DNA of 32,229 bases, taken from positions 1 through 32,229 of the forward strand of contig CACYAW010000019.1 of NCBI GenBank assembly GCA_902772455.1. The letters run 5' to 3'. The notes beneath the pieces are model-generated. The model saw only the letters and a list, made by a program, of their open reading frames with translations. It was not told where the DNA came from and made no database searches. Positions within the stretch are counted from its first letter, which is position 1, and each line of letters opens with the position of its first letter. Below are positions 1 through 6,946 of the stretch, one piece after another. A program made the translations under genes and the position numbers. The DNA comes from an uncultured Bacteroidales bacterium (GTDB lineage: Bacteria; Bacteroidota; Bacteroidia; Bacteroidales; Muribaculaceae).

Positions 1-145
1 TCGAGTCGATCACTGTGTTGACGTCAGCGATGTTGACTTCCCAGTCGCAGTTCACGTCACCACGGGGCCGCAACCCCGAGTGGGCGTTAGCGTGCAGACC
101 GATAAGCGTGACTCCCAGCAATAATATGGAAATGATGTTTTTCAT
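1..145 (-). CDS. Secreted dockerin-type protein, N-terminal fragment (cut by window edge)
   Basis: This is the first 48 codons of a gene that runs off the left edge. The ATG at 145-143 opens a typical signal peptide (MKNIISILLLGVTLIGLHANA, about 20 residues). It is followed almost at once by a dockerin-like calcium-binding loop, GDVNCDWEVNIADVNTVIDS, with the D-x-N-x-D spacing of the family but Trp where Gly is usual. Similar loops end both subtilases at 16281-20451, so this is a recurring module in this genome. A dockerin at the N terminus, directly after the signal peptide, is unusual because the module is normally C-terminal. The remainder of the protein is not visible, so its function is unknown. 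It lies 76 bp downstream of the beta-helix gene on the same strand and I see no clear promoter of its own. Confidence 0.75.
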   Translation of the reverse strand, partial: MKNIISILLLGVTLIGLHANAHSGLRPRGDVNCDWEVNIADVNTVIDS

Positions 146-221
146 CTCAACTTAGAACAGCCGTGTCAAACAACTCCCGCATTTTTGGATAAGGAAAGAG
201 GGGGATTCATTAATTATCCGA

Positions 222-2015
222 TTATTCAAACAGATCCGCAAATATGTTGTTCTTATGAACTGTCCGCATGGTCCCGCTCTGAATGTAATCATACATATAC
301 TGAGCATTGAGGTTGTCAAACACGTTATCACTGCAGATAAGCTTCATGGACGCAATATTATTTCCTGAACTGCCCGAATAATAAATGTGGCCATATGGAG
401 TAGTGAAGTAAGTAGCCCTGGCCAAATCCCTGTAAACCCTGTTCCCTGTGAAGACAACGGTTCCGGAATTGGCGAATTCCTGCATGAAGAAAACAGGATA
501 GTCTGCGATAATCTCATTATCTTTCATGAATACATGACTCTCTACGGTATTCAGATAATGGATCCGCGTGTCCCCCTGGAGATAGTTGCCGCAGCCCCAA
601 ATCCGTCCTATGGGTATAGTAGTACTGCCTCTTGTGAGTGACATGAGGATCTTTATGCCCTCACAATGGTTCTTGCAAAACATGATTTCGCCACCCTTGT
701 CTCCACTATGGAATAATTCGACACCTTTGTTAGCAAAAGTCTTCTCGTCAGGGGTATACAACTCTCTTGTGCAGTTGACGATGTTTTCATTAAATATTAC
801 TTTTGTGCCTTTGAAATCGACTATGATATGGTTATCGACGTAAAACTGGTTTCCTGCATTCATGCGGATGTTCCTGATGTTTGAGCCGCAGGTTATAGTG
901 TTGCCTGTGATCATGAATGGCTCATTGCAGAATCCGTCATAGTCCCCATTCAATTCTGAGGCATAATCGGTATCATAGTAGATCCCAAAATCCATCAGTT
1001 CTTTTTTGTTAGAATCACTTCCTTCAACAATCCAGTTACCGTAATTGATGATGTTGTTCTTGACAGTCACATCCTTATAGGTGGTGTATTTGTCAAATGC
1101 TGCAGTGTACAAGTGTGATAGCGGGGCATTGATGTGGAACTCATTATTGCACAGGTGAATGCCGTTGACGGTCTGGCGGCATGGGGTTGACCGTTGAACA
1201 TAAACGCCATTGATCTTTTCCTTGTTATCGTCCTGGTTAGTAAAGAATGTGATAAAACGGACATTGCAGCCGTGCCATTGGATAACTCCGGGTTCGTTGA
1301 TGATCCCTTCAACGTTCTGACCGCCGTTGCTGTCTTGACAATAGAAACGGTTGTAGCGGATTTCAACGTTCTTCTTGCTGATTTCGTCAGACTCATTCAC
1401 TCCAACAAAATTATTGGAACCGAATAGTGCTATCACTTCATCGTTACCATATTTGTAGAAGTCATTGTCCTCAATGATGGCATTTTCAATATCGCCACGC
1501 AGCCAGATGCCACCGCCGGTCCAACGGCGGTTGTGATTGACGAACTCATTGCCTCGAATGATGATGTTGGATCCCCTGCGGATGTCAAGGCATGTGGTCT
1601 TCAGGTTTTCTGCAATGATCCTGACATCATGCATATAGAAGGATTTTACATGGTAACATTTAATGATGTGGGATTCGTTCTGTGTCAAATCAGTGCTAGC
1701 GGCATCGGCTTGTGCCTTTGTGACAGAGGCATTTATTGTTAATCCGCTAATGGATACTGCAATTTCATGTCCCTGTGCTCCCAGAAGTTCAATGATCGCA
1801 TCATCAGCATAATCAATATTGGCAGGTACATTCAGACGCGTCTTTGTACTTCCCTGCCCCTTAATAATGACGTTATGCTGATGGATAAGCAGATTATAGT
1901 CAAGGGTATAATCACCCTCTCCAAGTTCTATGACGATATCCCTATTGAGATTCCCCTCAAGAAAAGTTGGCAATGTGTAATCATTAAAATCATCTTCGTC
2001 TCTGTGATGTGACAT
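222..2015 (-). CDS. Right-handed parallel beta-helix repeat protein
   Basis: The protein has about 597 residues starting from the ATG at 2015 (MSHHRDEDDFND). The frame stays open upstream to a GTG at 2105, but that stretch passes through a perfect 16-bp hairpin, so I prefer the inner ATG. The N-terminal part has the look of a pectate-lyase-type beta-helix entry (IELGEGDYTLDYN, then VIIKGQGSTKTRL). It is followed by many short strands with asparagine turns such as IIIRGNEF, AIIEDNDFYKYGN and VEIRYNRFYCQ. This fold is shared by polysaccharide lyases, epimerases and tail-spike-like proteins. I cannot name a substrate or catalytic residues. No signal peptide, lipobox or type IX C-terminal domain is visible, which is odd for this fold. 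The gene is AT-richer than its neighbours to the right. It follows the broken DUF3244-like gene on the same strand. Confidence 0.75.
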   Translation of the reverse strand: MSHHRDEDDFNDYTLPTFLEGNLNRDIVIELGEGDYTLDYNLLIHQHNVIIKGQGSTKTRLNVPANIDYADDAIIELLGAQGHEIAVSISGLTINASVTKAQADAASTDLTQNESHIIKCYHVKSFYMHDVRIIAENLKTTCLDIRRGSNIIIRGNEFVNHNRRWTGGGIWLRGDIENAIIEDNDFYKYGNDEVIALFGSNNFVGVNESDEISKKNVEIRYNRFYCQDSNGGQNVEGIINEPGVIQWHGCNVRFITFFTNQDDNKEKINGVYVQRSTPCRQTVNGIHLCNNEFHINAPLSHLYTAAFDKYTTYKDVTVKNNIINYGNWIVEGSDSNKKELMDFGIYYDTDYASELNGDYDGFCNEPFMITGNTITCGSNIRNIRMNAGNQFYVDNHIIVDFKGTKVIFNENIVNCTRELYTPDEKTFANKGVELFHSGDKGGEIMFCKNHCEGIKILMSLTRGSTTIPIGRIWGCGNYLQGDTRIHYLNTVESHVFMKDNEIIADYPVFFMQEFANSGTVVFTGNRVYRDLARATYFTTPYGHIYYSGSSGNNIASMKLICSDNVFDNLNAQYMYDYIQSGTMRTVHKNNIFADLFE

Positions 2016-2060
2016 GATACAATAGTTTTTTAGATTAATAAAATAGAATTCGTTAATAAG

Positions 2061-2095
2061 ATCCATTCCATCGGGAATTTCCCGATGGAATGGAT
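2061..2095 (-). terminator. Perfect 16-bp hairpin between the DUF3244-like gene and the beta-helix gene
   Basis: The arms 2061-2076 and 2080-2095 are exact reverse complements separated by 3 nt. On the minus strand the hairpin begins 11 nt after the stop of the DUF3244-like gene and ends about 45 nt before the ATG of the beta-helix gene. The bases after it on that strand are CTTATTAACG, not a clean T-run. It could be a terminator for the upstream gene, an mRNA-stabilising stem, or a leader structure of the beta-helix gene. Confidence 0.5.
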
Positions 2096-2106
2096 AAAGC
2101 CCCACA

Positions 2107-2416
2107 TTAGTAGGAAGTGAATGTGCCCTCGTAGATGTTTCCCGAGGGGGATTCGATGGTGATAACGTGGATGCCAGGCGCCAGCGACGAGATGTCGAAG
2201 GTGTCGTAGCTGCCGTCGACCTGGGTGGAAATCTCGACCGCGTTGGTCACCGGCGATGTGATTTCCACGTCATAGTAGTTGACGCATGTCAGGATATATC
2301 GCTGTGCCAGATCGATCGTCGATACTTCCTCCGTTATGAATAACGATGGGATCCCGCTGAGCGATTACATACAGACTGCCTAAAAACAGCAATAATAATG
2401 TGATTGATCTTTTCAT
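2107..2416 (-). pseudogene. DUF3244-like small secreted protein, frameshifted
   Basis: The ATG at 2416 opens a clear signal peptide (MKRSITLLLLFLGSLYVIAQ) that stops early, at TGA 2272-2270. The +1 frame is open from 2364 to a TAA at 2109-2107 and encodes the expected mature part, ending in FDISSLAPGIHVITIESPSG then NIYEGTFTSY. This beta-sandwich ending is typical of DUF3244-type and sorting-domain-like proteins of Bacteroidales. The whole gene is 310 bp, which is 3 x 103 + 1, so one extra base between about 2364 and 2272 explains the break. It may be a real null allele, a sequencing or assembly error, or less likely programmed frameshifting. It has its own consensus promoter at 2450-2482, so it was or is expressed. 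The function of the family is unknown; the assignment is by general resemblance. Confidence 0.65.
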
Positions 2417-2855
2417 AGCTAAATGTTTTAAATAATGAATCAACTCTAGCAAAGTTACTGCCTTTGAGTCCTTTCTTCCAAATTTATTCGTAATACAAGC
2501 CAGTTTTATTTAATTGATTATCAGAGTGTTATAAAAACAGAAATAATACACTCGAATAGCGGTGAGAAAAATGGGGAAAAAGCTACTACTGAGGAGGCAG
2601 GGTATGCAGATTTAAGCAAAAACTCGACATGAAGGCACAATAATTTTGTTACACTTCATGAGAGGGTATGTCATTATTTAATGACGCAAGACTTGACCGT
2701 GCTACACACGGAAAATGATTCAAATTTATTTAACGCGTTGGCGGAATTACTTGAATAAGTAGAGCTTGTGCAAAAATGCAGAGGTGACGTGTTGTCTTGG
2801 CCGGATTGTAAATGACAGCCCAGCTAAACGCAAGAACTAATGATAAAAAGAGCCT
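2417..2855. other. Gene-free AT-rich intergenic region
   Basis: About 440 bp hold no convincing reading frame on either strand. The left end carries the promoter for the DUF3244-like gene. A plus-strand TAATTTTG at 2641-2648 resembles a -7 box, but no -33 TTTG lies at the right distance and nothing follows it. An 8-bp inverted repeat (2821-2828 with 2855-2862, spacer 26 nt) straddles the stop of the TPR/HTH gene and may take part in its termination. Confidence 0.5.
2450..2482 (-). promoter_or_regulatory. Bacteroidetes consensus promoter for the DUF3244-like gene
   Basis: On the minus strand a TTTG at 2482-2479 is followed after 21 nt by TAACTTTG at 2457-2450. This matches the Bacteroides -33/-7 pattern (TTTG, about 19-21 nt, TAnnTTTG). 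The expected start is about 7 nt downstream, giving a leader of roughly 30 nt before the ATG at 2416. Confidence 0.7.
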
Positions 2856-4508
2856 TTAGCTGTTGATAATGGCATTGATATAGTCGTTCAATGAGCCGTC
2901 GAGATGCATTTTTCGGGCCAGGCGCTGCTTAATGGTGCCAACACTGGTGGCGTTGGTATATCCCATGATGAACGCGATCTGGATATAGGAAAAGTCCAAA
3001 GAGGTCAGCGCGATTAGAAGCAGGTCTTTATCGTTCAACTGCGGATAGAGCCTGCGTGTCTTGGATAGGATGCCGTTGCATTCGGCATCGATATAATGGT
3101 ATAATTGGGTCCATTGCAGCTTGTTGTCGTTCTGATACCGTATGATACTCTTAACTTGTTCGCTCAGTTTGTTGTTAGGACTATGATAGCATGCCTGCAC
3201 CAAATCCCTCATCTGGTTCAGATGCGAAGATATGAAGCCTTTGAGCTGTTTATCTTGGATCTGGAGTTTTTCAATTTTCTGTTTCAATGCCTCCAAATCA
3301 TTTAATTGGTCGGTTGCCGTTTGCCTGAACTGGTCAATTATCCTATCATAACGGTGAATGCGGCGGTAATAGAAGAAGAAAACGGTCAGTATAGCAATGA
3401 AGCACAAAGCGGCCAGCCATAGTAATGCGCTTTTGTGTCGCTGCCTTGCTGCGCTTTTAGCAACTTGATCAAACTCATGTTCAGCACTCAGGATTTTGAC
3501 TGTCTGCTGCAAGGACTTCAGGGAATCTGAGAGATACTTGCACCGCTGCTCATATTGCAGATGCCTAAGACTGTCCCCCTTTGCCAAGGCTATCGCACTT
3601 AATCCCTCGTAGAGTGACAGTTTATCAATCGGGTCAATGAAGCTTCTGGATTTGGCAAGGTCCAAAAAATACTCTGCTGAATCAATCATGCCAAGCCTTG
3701 CATAAACCCTTGCAGAACCGGTTAAACACAAGTTCTTGATTCTGTTGAGAGGAAATGATGAGATAAGAATAATCTGTTCCCTAGCCTTATCAAGCTCGTC
3801 ATAATGGTCAAAGAGTATTATCAGATTCTGAAGGCAAGTGACACATGCGTTGGTGTCATTCATCTCTTTAGATAATGCCAAGGCATCCTTTAACATGTCC
3901 TCTGCTTTCTTAGGGTTATTGAGCCTGTATAGTGATCCCAGGTTGATTTTGCACCGCAGCTGATAGTACCTGTCATGGGTATGTTTCAGATAGCTATCGG
4001 CAAGTTCATATTTCTCAATATCTTTACCGTCAAGAGAATAGTGGTCACGATACAGTGCCCCCATGCGCATGTTGACATAACCCAGAGTGAAATAATCGGT
4101 GGGCTCGGCAGCGGCTTCGGCGGTCTTGTAGTAGTACATGGCACTGTCCAATTGGCCCAGTTCTTCCATCACTGCGCCCTTGAAAAGGCTGGCACGGGTG
4201 AGTTTCTCACGCTGGCCACTGTGAGCGCGGTAGTAGTCCATAGCGCGGGTGATGGCGCTGTCGTCGCTGGTAGTGATGGGTGCGTGGCACTTGTAGCGGG
4301 CCTGTGTGAGCAGCAAGTCACGATAGGCGCTATCTGATGTGCTGTACAGGGTATCGAGGGCACTGACGATGGCCAGGGCACTGTCGGGGGTGGTCCACAT
4401 CAGGCTGTCGGCCTGGACGAGCCGCGCGTCATAGCGCGCACGTCCACATCCCGTGGCAACAGCCACCACAAGGGAGAGCAACAGCATGGATGGCAGCAGG
4501 TGTTTCAT
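2856..4508 (-). CDS. Membrane-tethered TPR regulator with C-terminal HTH
   Basis: The 550-residue protein opens with a hydrophobic signal ending in a lipobox-like ATGC (Cys21). About 320 residues of helical TPR-like repeats follow, containing motifs such as DSALAIVSALDTLY and LDSAMYYYKTAEAA. A single membrane helix lies at about 361-381, then a coiled-coil-rich stretch, and a C-terminal helix-turn-helix-like region at about 488-535 (NDKDLLLIALTSLDFSYIQI onward). This architecture is common in Bacteroidales, where the periplasmic TPR part is thought to sense something and the cytoplasmic tail resembles LuxR-type DNA-binding domains. The ligand and targets are unknown. It lies 55 bp downstream of smpB on the same strand, so read-through is possible. 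I infer a signalling role from the architecture only. Confidence 0.8.
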   Translation of the reverse strand: MKHLLPSMLLLSLVVAVATGCGRARYDARLVQADSLMWTTPDSALAIVSALDTLYSTSDSAYRDLLLTQARYKCHAPITTSDDSAITRAMDYYRAHSGQREKLTRASLFKGAVMEELGQLDSAMYYYKTAEAAAEPTDYFTLGYVNMRMGALYRDHYSLDGKDIEKYELADSYLKHTHDRYYQLRCKINLGSLYRLNNPKKAEDMLKDALALSKEMNDTNACVTCLQNLIILFDHYDELDKAREQIILISSFPLNRIKNLCLTGSARVYARLGMIDSAEYFLDLAKSRSFIDPIDKLSLYEGLSAIALAKGDSLRHLQYEQRCKYLSDSLKSLQQTVKILSAEHEFDQVAKSAARQRHKSALLWLAALCFIAILTVFFFYYRRIHRYDRIIDQFRQTATDQLNDLEALKQKIEKLQIQDKQLKGFISSHLNQMRDLVQACYHSPNNKLSEQVKSIIRYQNDNKLQWTQLYHYIDAECNGILSKTRRLYPQLNDKDLLLIALTSLDFSYIQIAFIMGYTNATSVGTIKQRLARKMHLDGSLNDYINAIINS

Positions 4509-4563
4509 CGTTACAGTGACGGGAGAGCAAAAGGGTTAGTTGCTGTAAGGCTCACATTGGCTT

Positions 4564-5034
4564 TTAGTGCTTGAACATGCGGTCGATACTGCGCTTGTCC
4601 TCACGTTCCTTGATGCTCTGGCGCTTGTCGAACTGGCGCTTGCCTCGGGCAAGAGAGATGACGAGTTTGGCCAGGCCCCGCTCGTTGATAAACAGGCGCA
4701 GGGGCACAATGGCGATGCCGGGCTGCTGGGTGTCACGGGCGATGCGACGGATCTCCTTACGGTTGAGCAACAACTTGCGGTCGCGGTGCGTCGTGTGGTT
4801 ATTATAGGAACCGAAGCTGTACTCGGCAATATACATGTTCTTGACCCATACCTCGCCGTTGATGACCATGCAATAGGTGTCGGTAAGGCCCACTTTGCCC
4901 TGACGGATGGACTTGATCTCGGTTCCAGTCAAGACGATGCCGGCAGTGAACGTCTCGATGATTTCGTAGTCAAAAGTCGCCTTGCGGTTCTTGACATTCA
5001 CTGTATTATGGTTGTTATTATTGTTTCTTGACAT
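4564..5034 (-). CDS. smpB: SsrA-binding protein SmpB
   Basis: This 156-residue protein matches SmpB in length and order. It has a short Asn-rich N terminus, then the oligonucleotide-binding-fold core with [40 protein letters not shown] and [18 protein letters not shown]. It ends in the basic tail [20 protein letters not shown]. SmpB binds tmRNA and delivers it to stalled ribosomes for trans-translation, and the basic tail reads the empty mRNA channel. The tmRNA gene itself is not in this window. The gene starts 25 bp after the Yip1-like gene, so the two are probably co-transcribed from the promoter at 5623-5630. Confidence 0.97.
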   Translation of the reverse strand: MSRNNNNNHNTVNVKNRKATFDYEIIETFTAGIVLTGTEIKSIRQGKVGLTDTYCMVINGEVWVKNMYIAEYSFGSYNNHTTHRDRKLLLNRKEIRRIARDTQQPGIAIVPLRLFINERGLAKLVISLARGKRQFDKRQSIKEREDKRSIDRMFKH

Positions 5035-5059
5035 GGTTCAACATTCTTTTTAATTGGGT

Positions 5060-5605
5060 TCAGACGATTAACAGGCTCAAGAGGGCGTTGAGCAAGAGTG
5101 GCAATCCCAGCAAGAGCACCGACGATATCACGACAAACTTGGCGACCTTGTCCTTTTTCACAAACAGATGGTCGGTGCCGCGATAGGCCATCCATGGCAG
5201 ATACACCATGAGGAAAAGCACTGGGGTGAAATCACTGGGCAACAGCTTGCGCAGGATCATGAGCAGCACCAGGAAGATGAGGTTGTAGAGGATATAGTCG
5301 TTGAGACGTGCCGTGGCGCCCTCGGTCTTCACCAACTCGGGATAAAATCCACCCAGCAGGTAGATGATGATGTAGTAACTGATGAAGTAGGTCGAGAAGA
5401 GCACGATTCCTGTCATCAGCGACCTGGCGAACGATATCGTGTGGTCATAGATCATCGGCACAAAGCATGACAAGGCCAACAGGCACAACAGCGGCAGATA
5501 GGCGCTGCGCAGCACCTTACCCGTCGGAATGTTAGACTCGTTGATGACCTCCCACCCATAGCGGGGGGCGGTGATTACACAAAATATGTTATGCCAAATG
5601 CTCAT
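5060..5605 (-). CDS. Yip1-like integral membrane protein
   Basis: The 181-residue protein is mostly hydrophobic, with about five membrane helices (for example around residues 37-53, 64-86, 107-121, 126-137 and 157-181). The N-terminal part MSIWHNIFCVITAPRYGWEV and the central GGFYPELVKTEGATARLNDY stretch fit the bacterial Yip1 domain family. In eukaryotes Yip1 proteins act in membrane trafficking; the bacterial role is unknown. It is the first gene of a probable operon with smpB. No enzymatic motif is visible. Confidence 0.8.
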   Translation of the reverse strand: MSIWHNIFCVITAPRYGWEVINESNIPTGKVLRSAYLPLLCLLALSCFVPMIYDHTISFARSLMTGIVLFSTYFISYYIIIYLLGGFYPELVKTEGATARLNDYILYNLIFLVLLMILRKLLPSDFTPVLFLMVYLPWMAYRGTDHLFVKKDKVAKFVVISSVLLLGLPLLLNALLSLLIV

Positions 5606-5622
5606 TTCGTTTTTTGCGGGTG

Positions 5623-5630
5623 CAAAGATA
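5623..5630 (-). promoter_or_regulatory. -7 box for the Yip1-like gene and smpB
   Basis: TATCTTTG on the minus strand lies 17 bp before the ATG at 5605. A perfect -33 TTTG at 19-21 nt is not seen, so this rests on the -7 match and its position. It is back-to-back with the plus-strand promoter at 5724-5731. Confidence 0.5.
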
Positions 5631-5700
5631 ATAAAAAATTTACAAACATAAACTCCACGGCCCGATTTTAATTTACATTAGCAAAAACAATGCCATTTTC

Positions 5701-5731
5701 TTGATTTCGGGAGAAAAATAAACTACCTTTG
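5701..5731 (+). promoter_or_regulatory. Promoter for the A1S_2505-family and nitroreductase genes
   Basis: TACCTTTG at 5724-5731 matches the Bacteroidetes -7 box, with a partial -33 (TTGA, 5701-5704) 19 nt upstream. The expected start leaves a leader of about 29 nt before the ATG at 5764. Confidence 0.6.
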
Positions 5732-5763
5732 CGTCGAGTGAAACCATTTAAGGAAATAATGCG

Positions 5764-6183
5764 ATGGAAAAGAGCAATAAGATGAAGGAAGGATCATTGG
5801 GAAAATACACTCCAGAGATGATCAGAGAGTTAGCCGATAACGAAGTGTTTGTCTTTGGCAGCAACCTGGGGGGTCTTCATGGCGGAGGCGCTGCCAGGGC
5901 CGCTATGCAACGCTTTGGGGCCGTGTGGGGCCAAGGTGTGGGCCTGCAGGGGCAGAGTTATGCCATCCCCACGATGCAAGGCGGTGTCGAGACCATCAAG
6001 CCCTATGTTGACGAATTCATTGAGTTTGCACGAACAAAGCCTGAACTGTTTTTCTATGTGACACGCATCGGCTGCGGCATCGCCGGCTTCAGGGACTTGG
6101 AGATCGCCCCCCTGTTCGCCGGGGCACTGGCTCTAGAGAATGTGGCCTTGCCCAAGTCGTTTCATGACTTGTTGACACAATAA
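5764..6183 (+). CDS. A1S_2505-family (macro-like) protein
   Basis: The 139-residue protein carries the hallmarks of the family named after A1S_2505, often annotated as a phage non-structural protein. These are VFVFGSNLGGLHGGGAA at about 28-44, then QGQSYAIPT at 62-70 and FFYVTRIGCGIAGF at 96-109. The glycine-rich loops and overall order resemble macro domains, which bind ADP-ribose or related nucleotides, so a nucleotide-ligand role is plausible but unproven. It is a compact stand-alone domain with no export signal, hence cytoplasmic. It is followed after 34 bp by the nitroreductase lipoprotein without a separate promoter, so the two are probably co-transcribed. I see no other phage gene nearby, so I treat it as a chromosomal member of the family. 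Confidence 0.75.
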   Translation: MEKSNKMKEGSLGKYTPEMIRELADNEVFVFGSNLGGLHGGGAARAAMQRFGAVWGQGVGLQGQSYAIPTMQGGVETIKPYVDEFIEFARTKPELFFYVTRIGCGIAGFRDLEIAPLFAGALALENVALPKSFHDLLTQ

Positions 6184-6217
6184 CCCATTATATATTCACT
6201 TTAAACATTTTTACGAG

Positions 6218-6859
6218 ATGAAGAAATTAGTTATCGCAATGGCTGCCGCCCTGTTGTCACTGGGGGCATGCACCACCCCGAACAACGACAAGGAGGGTGA
6301 TGAGACGGCAAACAGCATGGCAAACGGCCAAGCTGCTATCGAGAACATAATGACTCGCACGAGCATCCGCCAGTACAAGGACCAGCCCGTGGAGCAAGAG
6401 AAAATCGACATCATGCTCAAAGCTGCCATGGCAGCTCCCACAGCGGTGAACCTGCAACCCTGGCACTTCATTGTCATTACAAACAAACAGACCATTGACC
6501 AGCTTTCGGGACGTCAGCCGACCAACGCCCCGCTGTTGATTGCCCTGTGTGGCGACACCGACAAGACCACGATGCCTGACGGCAACGGCAAATTGCCCGA
6601 CTTTTGGGTACAGGACGTGTCAGCCGCAACCGAGAATTTGCTGCTTGCTGCCCATGCTCTGGGACTGGGTGCCGTGTGGACGGGCGTTTATCCCATCATG
6701 GAGCGTACCGCCGAGGTTGCCAATGTGCTGAACTGCCCAAAGAACATCATTCCGCTGGCAGTTGTACGCGTCGGCTATCCCGACGAGTCTCCCGAGCCCA
6801 AGAACAAGTTCAAAGAGGAGAACATCAGCTACGAGAAATTCGGCGGCAAGAAGGAATAA
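6218..6859 (+). CDS. Nitroreductase-family lipoprotein
   Basis: The 213-residue protein has a signal peptide with a lipobox (LSLGAC, Cys18), so it is likely anchored outside the inner membrane. A nitroreductase-type FMN domain follows: RTSIRQY at 47-53 and AAPTAVNLQPWHF at 72-84 are the usual N-terminal flavin-binding motifs. A later TENLLLAAHALGLGAVWTG segment matches the helix and strand that pack on the flavin. The family reduces nitro compounds, quinones or similar substrates with NAD(P)H; the substrate here is unknown. Export of a flavin-dependent reductase is noteworthy because NAD(P)H is not expected outside the cytoplasm, so its electron donor is an open question. Lipoprotein members are familiar in Bacteroidales. 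It is the last gene of its operon. Confidence 0.88.
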   Translation: MKKLVIAMAAALLSLGACTTPNNDKEGDETANSMANGQAAIENIMTRTSIRQYKDQPVEQEKIDIMLKAAMAAPTAVNLQPWHFIVITNKQTIDQLSGRQPTNAPLLIALCGDTDKTTMPDGNGKLPDFWVQDVSAATENLLLAAHALGLGAVWTGVYPIMERTAEVANVLNCPKNIIPLAVVRVGYPDESPEPKNKFKEENISYEKFGGKKE

Positions 6860-6888
6860 CCTCCGATAGAACATTAATCTCAAAATCA

Positions 6889-6927
6889 CAAGAAACTCAC
6901 CTATGTCGGGTGAGTTTCTTGATTTTT
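6889..6927 (+). terminator. Intrinsic terminator after the nitroreductase gene
   Basis: A perfect 13-bp stem (6889-6901 with 6909-6921, 7-nt loop) is followed by ATTTTTG. It lies between two genes that converge, so it probably ends the plus-strand transcript and may also slow transcripts coming from the EpsG-like gene. Confidence 0.85.
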
Positions 6928-6946
6928 GTGGGCTGCTATTGCACCC

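Noticed and set aside
2061-2095. Hairpin as the end of an insertion sequence or a transposon
   Set aside because: There is no transposase, no second matching terminal repeat nearby and no target-site duplication that I can see.
2641-2648. TAATTTTG on the plus strand as a promoter in the gene-free region
   Set aside because: No TTTG lies 19-21 nt upstream and no gene or hairpin follows.
4567-5031. 154-residue open frame almost exactly mirroring smpB
   Set aside because: SmpB is certain on the minus strand; the plus-strand frame is a shadow.
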